A stretch of 64,000 nt of DNA from Pseudomonas sp. B21-023 (GTDB lineage Bacteria > Pseudomonadota > Gammaproteobacteria > Pseudomonadales > Pseudomonadaceae): the NCBI RefSeq assembly GCF_024749165.1, contig NZ_CP087190.1:1696001-1760000 (forward strand), in the 5' to 3' direction. The notes under the pieces were generated by a model that saw only the letters and a list, made by a program, of their open reading frames with translations, made no database searches and had not been told where the DNA came from. Shown here one piece after another: positions 18,073 to 25,703 of this stretch. Positions within the stretch are counted from its first letter, which is position 1. Each line of letters starts with the position of its first letter. The position numbers and the translations under genes are program-made.

Positions 18073-18812
18073 TGGATGTGTTGAGCCTGATCGGCCTGAT
18101 CCTCGCGTTTGTCGCCATTGTCGGCGGCAACTTCATGGAGGGTGGCCACGTCGGTGCGCTGATCAACGGCCCGGCGGCGCTGATCGTGCTGGGCGGTACC
18201 CTGGCAGCGGCATTGCTGCAGTCGCCGCTGTCGTCGTTCAAGCGTGCCCTGCAGATCATTCGCTGGATCTTCTTCCCGCCACGGGTCGACCTGGCCGGAG
18301 GCATCGATCGGGTGGTGAACTGGAGCCTGACGGCGCGCAAGGAAGGCTTGCTGGGCCTGGAGGGCGTGGCCGACGCCGAGCCCGACCCTTATGCGCGCAA
18401 AGGCCTGCAGTTGCTGGTCGACGGTGCCGAGCCGGAAGCCATTCGCAGCATCCTCGAAGTCGACTTTCTGACCCAGGAGTCCCGTGACATCCAGGCCGCC
18501 AAGGTGTTCGAGAGCATGGGCGGCTACGCGCCAACCATCGGCATCATCGGTGCGGTAATGGGCCTGATCCATGTGATGGGCAACCTGGCCGATCCTTCGC
18601 AGCTGGGCAACGGCATTGCCGTGGCCTTCGTCGCCACCATCTATGGCGTGGCCAGTGCCAACCTGATCCTGCTGCCGGTTGCCAACAAGCTCAAGGCCAT
18701 CACCCTGCGCCAGTCGCGTTACCGGGAGATGCTGCTCGAAGGCCTGCTGTCGATCGCCGAAGGCGAGAACCCACGCTCGATCGAGCTGAAGCTGCAAGGC
18801 TTCATGGAGTAA
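18072..18812 (+). CDS. motC: Flagellar stator protein MotC (MotA-like)
   Basis: A 246-residue four-helix membrane protein of the MotA/ExbB type. It starts [19 protein letters not shown] and has the conserved IGIIGAVMGLIHVM segment. With MotD it forms a proton-driven stator, one of the two sets known in pseudomonads (MotAB being elsewhere). The ATG overlaps the cheB stop (TGATG). motD starts 4 bases after the stop. Confidence 0.95.
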   Translation: MDVLSLIGLILAFVAIVGGNFMEGGHVGALINGPAALIVLGGTLAAALLQSPLSSFKRALQIIRWIFFPPRVDLAGGIDRVVNWSLTARKEGLLGLEGVADAEPDPYARKGLQLLVDGAEPEAIRSILEVDFLTQESRDIQAAKVFESMGGYAPTIGIIGAVMGLIHVMGNLADPSQLGNGIAVAFVATIYGVASANLILLPVANKLKAITLRQSRYREMLLEGLLSIAEGENPRSIELKLQGFME

Positions 18813-18815
18813 GCC

Positions 18816-19673
18816 ATGGCCCGCCGTCGCAAAGTCGAAGAGCACGAGAACCACGAACGCTGGCTGGTCTCGTATGCCGACTTCATTACCCTGCTGTTCG
18901 CCTTCTTCGTGGTCATGTACTCGATTTCGTCGATCAACGAAGGCAAGTACAAGCAGATTTCCCAGGCGCTGATCGGGGTGTTCAACGACCCCGAACGCAG
19001 CATGAAGCCGATCCCGATCGGCGATGAGCGCCCGCTGAGCGTCAAGCCGGCCGAGCCGCTGATCAAGGACAGCGAGCAGACCGATGCGGGCCTGGCCCAG
19101 ACCAGCGCCGACCCGCTCAAGACCATTACCGACGATGTGCGTGATGCCTTTGGCGACCTGATCAAGTCCGACCAGATGACCGTGCGCGGTAACGAGTTGT
19201 GGGTGGAGATCGAACTCAATTCCTCGTTGCTGTTCGCCAGTGCCGACGCCATGCCCAGCGATGTCGCCTTCGAGATCATCGAGAAGGTGGCCAGGATCCT
19301 CAAGCCGTTCGCCAACCCAGTGCATGTGGAAGGGTTCACCGACAACCTGCCGATCCGCACCGCGCAGTACCCAACCAACTGGGAGCTTTCGTCGGCGCGG
19401 GCGGCAAGCATCGTGCGCCTGCTGGCCATGGAGGGGATCAACCCGGCCCGCATGGCCTCGGTGGGGTACGGCGAGTACCAGCCGGTGACCGGCAACGACA
19501 CTGCCGAAGGCCGTGCGCGCAACCGCCGCGTGGTCTTGGTGATTTCGCGCAACCTCGAGGTGCGTCGCAGCCTGACCGGCAGCGGCAGCGCCAATGCCAC
19601 CCCGGATGCGGCGATGCGCCGGGCTGGCACACAAAGTGCACCAGCCTCGCCAGCACCGAGGACCGGGGGCTGA
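18816..19673 (+). CDS. motD: Flagellar stator protein MotD (MotB-like)
   Basis: A 285-residue stator protein. The N-terminal helix with WLVSYADFITLLFAFFVVMYS holds the conserved proton-carrying Asp in YADF. The C-terminal OmpA-like domain contains VEGFTDNLPI and NWELSSARAASIVRLL, which bind peptidoglycan. A low-complexity tail of about 35 residues ends the protein. It pairs with MotC. A 78-base spacer separates it from the ParA-like gene. Confidence 0.95.
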   Translation: MARRRKVEEHENHERWLVSYADFITLLFAFFVVMYSISSINEGKYKQISQALIGVFNDPERSMKPIPIGDERPLSVKPAEPLIKDSEQTDAGLAQTSADPLKTITDDVRDAFGDLIKSDQMTVRGNELWVEIELNSSLLFASADAMPSDVAFEIIEKVARILKPFANPVHVEGFTDNLPIRTAQYPTNWELSSARAASIVRLLAMEGINPARMASVGYGEYQPVTGNDTAEGRARNRRVVLVISRNLEVRRSLTGSGSANATPDAAMRRAGTQSAPASPAPRTGG

Positions 19674-19751
19674 TTTCGTCAAATCCCCGTCACTGAACTT
19701 CACACCGTTCCCGGCAGGGCAGGCGGCCATACCGGGAGGAAGCAACGCACG

Positions 19752-20540
19752 ATGAGAGTCTGGGCAGTAGCCAATCAAAAAGGTGGCGTCGGCAAGACCA
19801 CCACCACCATCGCCCTGGCCGGCCTGCTGGCCGAGGCGGGCAAGCGCGTGGTCGTGGTCGACCTTGACCCGCACGGCTCGATGACCAGCTATTTTGGGCA
19901 CAACCCGGATGCGCTGGAGCACAGCTGCTACGACCTGTTCCTGCACAAAGGCACGGTGCCCGACGGGCTGCCGGGTCAGCTGCTGCTACCCACCAGTGAC
20001 GAGCGTATCTCGCTGCTGCCGTCGAGCACCGCGTTGGCAGTGCTCGAGCGTCAGTCGCCGGGCCAGAGTGGCCTGGGCCTGGTGATCGCCAAGAGTCTGG
20101 CGCAGCTGTGGCAGGATTTCGACTTCGCCCTGATCGACAGCCCCCCCTTGCTGGGCGTGCTGATGGTCAATGCCCTGGCCGCCAGCCAGCAGTTGGTGAT
20201 CCCGGTGCAGACCGAGTTTCTCGCGGTCAAGGGCCTGGAGCGCATGGTCGGCACGCTGGGCATGATCAACCGTTCGCGCAAGCAGGCGTTGCCGTACCAG
20301 ATCGTGCCGACCCTGTTCGACCGCCGCACCCAAGCTTCGCTGGGTACCTTGAAAGTGCTGCGCGACACCTATGGCGATCAAGTCTGGCAGGGCTACATCC
20401 CGGTGGATACGCGCCTGCGCGATGCCAGCCGCAACGGTGTCACGCCCTCGCAGTTCGATGGCAAAAGCCGTGGCGTGGTGGCCTACCGGGCGCTGCTCAA
20501 GCACCTGCTGACTTATCGCTCCGCGCTGCAGGTGGCCTGA
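19752..20540 (+). CDS. ParA-family ATPase (ParC-type) for polar chemotaxis arrays
   Basis: A 262-residue ParA ATPase. The Walker A motif KGGVGKTTT (residues 10-18) and the switch region VVDLDPHGSMTSYFG are clear. In vibrios, a ParA-type protein (ParC) in the same gene order places chemotaxis arrays at the pole. Its position between motD and a CheW-like gene supports that role here. GGGAGGAAG precedes the ATG. The stop overlaps the next ATG. It is not the chromosome-partition ParA, which lies beside parB elsewhere. Confidence 0.9.
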   Translation: MRVWAVANQKGGVGKTTTTIALAGLLAEAGKRVVVVDLDPHGSMTSYFGHNPDALEHSCYDLFLHKGTVPDGLPGQLLLPTSDERISLLPSSTALAVLERQSPGQSGLGLVIAKSLAQLWQDFDFALIDSPPLLGVLMVNALAASQQLVIPVQTEFLAVKGLERMVGTLGMINRSRKQALPYQIVPTLFDRRTQASLGTLKVLRDTYGDQVWQGYIPVDTRLRDASRNGVTPSQFDGKSRGVVAYRALLKHLLTYRSALQVA

Positions 20541-21460
20541 TGAACCAGGCACCGCACATCACCAGCAAGCCGCAGATGGCCTTGCAGTCCTACCTTGATG
20601 GATTGCTGCAGGAAGCCACCGAGCCGTTCGAGTTGCCGCCCGCGCAGGATGCGCCTGTCGCGCAGCCCGCGGAGCAGGCTCCCGGCGATGAGTTCGAAGC
20701 GGCGGTCCGCGAGGAACAGGCGCGCGATGCCCAGCGCCAGGTCACGCCAGCGGCGCCTGCGCCCCGCCCATTCGCCGAGCCGCAGGCCAAGGTCCTGCCG
20801 ACCGTGCTGCCGCCCGCCACGCCTGTCATGGAACCGGTGGTGGCGGTCGTAGAGCGCGAGGTGGTGGCCGAGGCCAGCATTCCGCTGTTGATCGAGCCCC
20901 CGGCCATCGAGCCGGCGGCGCCACTGGTGGAACTGCACGTGCCGGCGGCGCCTGCCGCGCCGACACCACCGGCCACGGTCGACGGGCGCCCGGAGTGGGC
21001 CGCCGAGCCATTCGAATGCCTGCTGTTCGATGTCGCCGGGCTGACCCTGGCGGTACCGCTGGTGTGCCTGGGGTCGATCTATACCCTGGCCGGTCAGGAG
21101 CTGACGCCACTGTTCGGCCAGCCGGACTGGTTCCTCGGCATCCTTACCTGCCAGGCGGGCAACCTCAAGGTACTGGATACCGCCCGCTGGGTCATGCCCG
21201 ACCGCTACCGGGACGATTTTCGCCAGGGCTTGCAATACGTCATTTCGGTCCAGGGCTACGAATGGGGGCTGGCGGTACACCAGGTCAGCCGCTCGCTGCG
21301 CCTGGATCCGAGCGAGATCAAGTGGCGCAGCCAGCGCGGCCAGCGCCCCTGGTTGGCCGGCACGGTAATCGAACACATGTGCGCGCTGCTCGATGTTGCC
21401 GAGCTGGCCGAGCTGATCGCCAGTGGCGCGGTCAAGCAGATGAACACCAAACACAACTGA
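20540..21460 (+). CDS. CheW-domain protein, ParP-like array coupler
   Basis: A 306-residue protein: a long Pro/Ala/Glu-rich N-terminal half (about residues 1-150) and a C-terminal CheW-like domain (about 155-300, starting near PFECLLFDVAGLTLAVPL). In Vibrio, ParP links ParC to CheA and the receptor array through such a domain. The frame is open upstream inside the ParA gene, but the ATG at 20540 overlaps the ParA stop (TGATG) and is the natural start. The role is inferred from order and architecture. Confidence 0.85.
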   Translation: MNQAPHITSKPQMALQSYLDGLLQEATEPFELPPAQDAPVAQPAEQAPGDEFEAAVREEQARDAQRQVTPAAPAPRPFAEPQAKVLPTVLPPATPVMEPVVAVVEREVVAEASIPLLIEPPAIEPAAPLVELHVPAAPAAPTPPATVDGRPEWAAEPFECLLFDVAGLTLAVPLVCLGSIYTLAGQELTPLFGQPDWFLGILTCQAGNLKVLDTARWVMPDRYRDDFRQGLQYVISVQGYEWGLAVHQVSRSLRLDPSEIKWRSQRGQRPWLAGTVIEHMCALLDVAELAELIASGAVKQMNTKHN

Positions 21461-21527
21461 ATCAACGCCGCTACTGCCGCGGCAACACAGAGCACACCGC
21501 CAATGGCGGATTTTGAGGGCTAGGGGA

Positions 21528-22007
21528 ATGAAAAAGTCGTCTGCACAAGGTTCCGAAGATCCGATCCTGCAGTGGGTAACCTTCCGTCTGGACAACGAGT
21601 CCTACGGCATCAATGTCATGCAAGTGCAGGAAGTCCTGCGCTACACCGAGATCGCCCCGGTACCGGGTGCCCCCAGCTATGTGCTGGGCATCATCAACCT
21701 GCGCGGCAATGTGGTGACGGTGATCGACACCCGCCAGCGCTTCGGCCTGATGTCGAGCGAAGTCACCGACAACACCCGTATCGTCATCATCGAGGCGGAC
21801 AAGCAGGTGGTCGGCATCCTCGTCGACAGCGTCGCTGAAGTGGTGTACCTGCGCCAGTCGGAGATCGAGACTGCGCCGAACGTCGGCAACGAAGAATCGG
21901 CCAAGTTCATCCAGGGCGTGTGCAACAAGAATGGCGAGCTGCTGATCCTGGTCGAGCTGGACAAGATGATGACCGAGGAAGAGTGGTCCGAGCTGGAGAA
22001 CATCTGA
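21528..22007 (+). CDS. cheW: Chemotaxis coupling protein CheW
   Basis: A 159-residue single CheW domain that couples receptors to CheA. Typical stretches include WVTFRLDNESYGINVMQVQE, PGAPSYVLGIINLRGNVV and GILVDSVAEVV. The ATG at 21528 follows AGGGG; a GTG five codons upstream is less likely. It follows the ParP-like gene by 67 bases and is followed one base later by a DUF2802 gene. Confidence 0.96.
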   Translation: MKKSSAQGSEDPILQWVTFRLDNESYGINVMQVQEVLRYTEIAPVPGAPSYVLGIINLRGNVVTVIDTRQRFGLMSSEVTDNTRIVIIEADKQVVGILVDSVAEVVYLRQSEIETAPNVGNEESAKFIQGVCNKNGELLILVELDKMMTEEEWSELENI

Positions 22008-22008
22008 G

Positions 22009-22404
22009 TTGATCTTCGAGGTTGCTGTCATCTTCCTGGCGCTGCTGTGGGCACTGAGCCTGTGGTTCTTCCTCAACTACAGCAAGCGCCAGCGCGAGCT
22101 GGCCGCCCAGCAGGCGCAGGGCGATGCGCTGCGTGACCAGCGCATCAAGGACCTCGCCAAACGCCTGGACGACTACCAGAACGGCACCGTGCGCATGGGC
22201 GAGGCGATCCATGAACTGCGTGCGGTGGTGGCGCCGCTGCCCGAGAAGCTCCAGCAACTCGAGCAGCGCGACCCCAACAGCGTCACTTTCGCCCAGGCCG
22301 CCAAGCTGGTGGGGATGGGCGCCAGCGTCGAGGAGCTGACCCAGACCTGCGGGTTGACCCAGGCCGAGGCGCAGTTGATGAGCAAGCTGCACCGCGGCGA
22401 GTGA
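22009..22404 (+). CDS. DUF2802 family membrane-anchored protein
   Basis: A 131-residue protein of unknown function found at the end of pseudomonad chemotaxis operons. One N-terminal membrane helix (about residues 3-22) is followed by a coiled-coil-like region and a C-terminal DUF2802 domain containing AAKLVGMGASVEELTQTCGL, which looks like a helix-turn-helix or helical hairpin. It starts with TTG one base after the cheW stop, so it is probably translationally coupled. A strong terminator follows directly. Confidence 0.85.
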   Translation: MIFEVAVIFLALLWALSLWFFLNYSKRQRELAAQQAQGDALRDQRIKDLAKRLDDYQNGTVRMGEAIHELRAVVAPLPEKLQQLEQRDPNSVTFAQAAKLVGMGASVEELTQTCGLTQAEAQLMSKLHRGE

Positions 22405-22410
22405 TGAACG

Positions 22411-22437
22411 GGGCGATGAAAGTCGCCCTGTTTTTTT
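22411..22437 (+). terminator. Terminator of the chemotaxis operon
   Basis: GGGCGA (22411-22416) pairs with TCGCCC (22423-22428) around a six-base loop, followed by TGTTTTTTT. It lies 7 bases after the DUF2802 stop and closes the + strand operon before the convergent toxin-like gene. Confidence 0.85.
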
Positions 22438-22541
22438 GGGCTTTCAAATCACGACGACTGGCAATCATTGTTGCGCACCCTGCTCGCGATACAGGGCCAT
22501 TCAATAACTGTTTGCGGTAGTCCCCCGCACTGTACGACTGA

Positions 22542-25310
22542 TTATTTGCTCCAGGAATGATTGCCGCCGACCTGGGCGAAACGATTCAGCGGCAGCAGCG
22601 TGCGTATGGCCTCCTTGCCACGTTGCAGGTCGATGAACTGGTAGGCGTTGATCCGCGGCATGGCGTACAGATTGATGATCTGGCGCAAGGTGCGCAGCGC
22701 CGGCAAGTGGCGGTCGACCACATCGCTGAGCAAGGCTGGGCCGGTCATGCGGCTGAGGCGGTTGGCATAGCGATAGAAGTTGGCCGGGTCATCGGCCAGG
22801 CTGGGCTTGCTGTCGTAGAAGTCCGGGTTGGTCTGGAAGCGGGCATGCATTTCTTCGGAAATCGCCTCGAGGGTGGGGTTGCCAGGGTGGCTGCCGATCA
22901 GGCTGGTGTTGTAAAGGCAGTTCATGCCCATCTTTTCGTTGGACATCGGGGGCGCCAGTAGCAAGCCATCGGGTGTAGTGCTCAATTCAACCTGGTCGAT
23001 GGCTTCGTTGGGGCTCTCCGCCGGTTGCCCATTGATTAGCTGCGGACGGTCCCCTTGGCTCAGCAGGGTATCGTCCACATCCATGTACAAGCCCCCTTCG
23101 TGGTGCAGCATAGGGTAGCGCAACACGTCGGATGCCGAGGCGTAGTTGCTGGCGATACCGCCATTGCCATCCAGCGCTGCATCATATTGGGCGAAGTACT
23201 TGCTCTGGCGAAATACTCTGAAGAAGGCTTGCTCTTCCAGCGGCAGAACCTGCAGCCCTGGTGCTTGCGCAGCGAGCAGCCACTGGTTTTCGGCATAGAC
23301 GTCGGGGTTGGCGCGCGAAAGGAACAGGCGCAGAGAATAGTCACTGTCCTTGAGCCGTGCGGCATTCTTGCCAAGGTTGGTCAGCAGTTCAGGGTTGATG
23401 ACTTTGTCGCCCACCCAGAGGCAATTGATCCTCTTCGGGATGGGGTGGCTGTCCGCGGCTTGCATCGGTACTTCCACCGGCAATGGAAGATCGATCCCCA
23501 GCGCGCGCAGGCTACGGGTGCGCATGGTGTTGGTGACTGAACGGGTGGAGGGTGCCGGCACCAGGTCCTTGCTGCCTGCCTGGGCAATGTAACCGACTGG
23601 ATCGATCTCGTTGAGCTCATCCTCTTGAATGAAGACATCGCGCTCGATGTCGTAGACCACACGATTGTTGTAGCCATGGATACTCACATCGAGGTTGTCG
23701 GGATCGCCGTTGTAGAGCGGCGTTCGTACAACGGAGTCGGTGATGGCCTGATCGCCGTCCGGCAGCGGCAGGATCGAGTCTGGTGTGTGGAAATAGCGGG
23801 CACCCTCAGGGGCTGGAAAGCGGGGTGGGGTGCTCGGGCTCAATGGGTAACCGATCTGTTCGTTCAGGCGCGTTGGCGGGACGAAGCCCTCGCTTTTGAA
23901 TGCGAACAGCGCCTTGGCTCCACGGGCGCCAGCGATTGCCAATGGCACGGCATTGAACAGGCCCCAGGTGATGTTCCCGACACCGGCTTCCTTCTCTTGC
24001 AGTGTCCGGCCGTTGATCGCCTGGTCGAGCCCCAGGCCCAACTGTACGACGCCGCCCAGGGCCAGCAGCGGGGCAAGGCCCGGCACCACGAGACACAACG
24101 GTGCCAGCAGGTTGAGTGTGGTGGCCAGGTAGCCGATCCAGCGGGCTTTGCTGACTTGGCTGTCGCGGGTGATGAGAAAGTCGGCATCGTCGTAACTGCG
24201 TTGGCGCTGACGCTCGGCCAGTGCCTGGAAAAGGTCGCCTTCAAGCCTTGGGTTGTATTTGCCGGGCCGATAGTCGACATAGGTCCGTGGCGGCCAGGTG
24301 CCGTCATCATTGAAGTAGCCGTGTTCGGGGGGTAATGGGTGACGGGCCGGGTAGTCGGCCAGGCCATCGAGGGCGGTTTCCAGGCCGCTGAAGTCGACGC
24401 CTTGCGGGCGGTCGGCCATTCGGAAGTACTGTTTAAAGGCGTGGCGCTTTGCCGGATCCTGGCACTGGCGGCCAACCCAGTCCTTCATAAGCGTCTTGCT
24501 GTTGAACTCCAGCAATGGCGAGCTGTTACCGGGCATGTAGAGTACGGTCAGGTCGCTGGCAGGGTCGTTCAGATACAACAGGTCGGTAGCGGCGTAGCCG
24601 TAGATGTTCAGCGTACTCCTGTGCAGCTGCCTGCTGCAGGGTAGCAACCCGGCGGCTTGCCAGATGAGCTTCCTGGCCGCCTCGCTGAGGCTGCCTTCGC
24701 CGACCTGCTTGTTACAGGCCGCTATGAAATTGAGCTTGCAGGCAAGCCTGTGGTCTTGCAGATGTTCGTTCCAGTATCGGTCTAGCTGGGTCTTGAAGGG
24801 CGTATGGAAGTCCAGGTCTTCTATGAACCTTTGGAAAGCTTCTGCGGCTATCGGCAGGTGAGTCGAGGTGTCATAGCGTTGTGGCGTGGTACGGCGGAAC
24901 AAACCGTTGAACACCTCGAAGGCGGCACCGTTGTGATTGAAGGCGGGGGCTGGCAGTGTTTCCACCAGGTGTAGCGGACGATCGGGCATGGTGCCGGCCC
25001 ACGGGTTGCCAAACAGGCTGCCGAACAGGTTGTTGTTGGATTCACCTTGCCAGTTGCTCAGTACCGCCTGGGGCAAACTCATGCGTTGGGTAACCGCGGC
25101 AAGGTAGCGATTCGGTCCATCGGGGCGGTAGTGCAGGGTGACGACGTCGATCTGCGCAGCGGCCAGGTCATGGCCCTGTTGTGCCAGCCATTGCTGAATT
25201 GCCCGGCTGGCTTCGAGATCCGGGCGCGGCACATGGCTCAGGTGGTCGACAACGTACTGAACGCCGGCGGCGTTGATGCGGCTTGTGGGCATTTTGTTCA
25301 CCTTGCTCAT
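22542..25310 (-). CDS. Dermonecrotic-toxin-like protein with TcdA/TcdB-type glycosyltransferase domain
   Basis: A 922-residue protein without a signal peptide. The N-terminal part (about 30-380) resembles the DUF6543 dermonecrotic toxin N-terminal family, e.g. FKTQLDRYWNEHLQDHRL at 172-189. Two hydrophobic stretches (about 391-428 and 444-471) could be membrane-insertion helices. The C-terminal part (about 620-922) is a GT-A glycosyltransferase like that of clostridial TcdA/TcdB: IPKRINCLWVGD, YASASDVLRY, GGLYMDVDD with the DXD motif at 744-747, and a terminal NHSW. It probably glycosylates a host or competitor target. Two of these marks, ASDVLR and DVDD, are catalytic-core features. The longest start (25310) is given; an ATG at 25292 has the better ribosome site (AAGGTG). 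It lies 48 bases after flhB-like, on the same strand. Confidence 0.8.
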   Translation of the reverse strand: MSKVNKMPTSRINAAGVQYVVDHLSHVPRPDLEASRAIQQWLAQQGHDLAAAQIDVVTLHYRPDGPNRYLAAVTQRMSLPQAVLSNWQGESNNNLFGSLFGNPWAGTMPDRPLHLVETLPAPAFNHNGAAFEVFNGLFRRTTPQRYDTSTHLPIAAEAFQRFIEDLDFHTPFKTQLDRYWNEHLQDHRLACKLNFIAACNKQVGEGSLSEAARKLIWQAAGLLPCSRQLHRSTLNIYGYAATDLLYLNDPASDLTVLYMPGNSSPLLEFNSKTLMKDWVGRQCQDPAKRHAFKQYFRMADRPQGVDFSGLETALDGLADYPARHPLPPEHGYFNDDGTWPPRTYVDYRPGKYNPRLEGDLFQALAERQRQRSYDDADFLITRDSQVSKARWIGYLATTLNLLAPLCLVVPGLAPLLALGGVVQLGLGLDQAINGRTLQEKEAGVGNITWGLFNAVPLAIAGARGAKALFAFKSEGFVPPTRLNEQIGYPLSPSTPPRFPAPEGARYFHTPDSILPLPDGDQAITDSVVRTPLYNGDPDNLDVSIHGYNNRVVYDIERDVFIQEDELNEIDPVGYIAQAGSKDLVPAPSTRSVTNTMRTRSLRALGIDLPLPVEVPMQAADSHPIPKRINCLWVGDKVINPELLTNLGKNAARLKDSDYSLRLFLSRANPDVYAENQWLLAAQAPGLQVLPLEEQAFFRVFRQSKYFAQYDAALDGNGGIASNYASASDVLRYPMLHHEGGLYMDVDDTLLSQGDRPQLINGQPAESPNEAIDQVELSTTPDGLLLAPPMSNEKMGMNCLYNTSLIGSHPGNPTLEAISEEMHARFQTNPDFYDSKPSLADDPANFYRYANRLSRMTGPALLSDVVDRHLPALRTLRQIINLYAMPRINAYQFIDLQRGKEAIRTLLPLNRFAQVGGNHSWSK

Positions 25311-25358
25311 TTATGGGAATGGCAAGGCTGAATGGCTTATGCACGCAGGGGGCGGTAG

Positions 25359-25703
25359 CTAATTATCAGTGCCGCCCGGTGGCAGTAGCGCGGCTACCGG
25401 AGTCACGTCCCGTGGTGCGCTGGGCTCATCGCTGAAGCCAGGGGGTACCTTGCCACGCAGCTGCCAGGCAAAGGCGATGATCTCGGCGATGGTCAGGTAC
25501 AGCGCCTCGGGGATCTGTTCGCCCAGCTCCAGGCGCGTCAGCAGCCGTACCAGCTCGGCGTTCTCGTAGATCGGCACTTCATGCTCGCGGGCCAGGGCGA
25601 GGATGGCTTCGGCCAATTCGTCGTCGCCCTTGGCGCTCAGGGTCGGGGCCTGCTGGCCGTCGTAGCTCAGGGCGATGGCCTGGCGCGGTTGCTTGTGCTT
25701 CAT
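25359..25703 (-). CDS. FlhB C-terminal-domain homologue (FlhX-like)
   Basis: A 114-residue soluble protein corresponding only to the part of FlhB after the cleavage site. AIALSYDG aligns with AVALQYDP of the full FlhB encoded at 4717-5859, and IPEALYLTIAEIIAFAWQLRG aligns with its final helix. It lacks membrane helices and the NPTH motif. Similar stand-alone domains (FlhX in Helicobacter) can partly replace the cleaved FlhB domain. Its ATG overlaps the stop of the FliK-like gene (ATGA), so the two are coupled. Confidence 0.88.
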   Translation of the reverse strand: MKHKQPRQAIALSYDGQQAPTLSAKGDDELAEAILALAREHEVPIYENAELVRLLTRLELGEQIPEALYLTIAEIIAFAWQLRGKVPPGFSDEPSAPRDVTPVAALLPPGGTDN

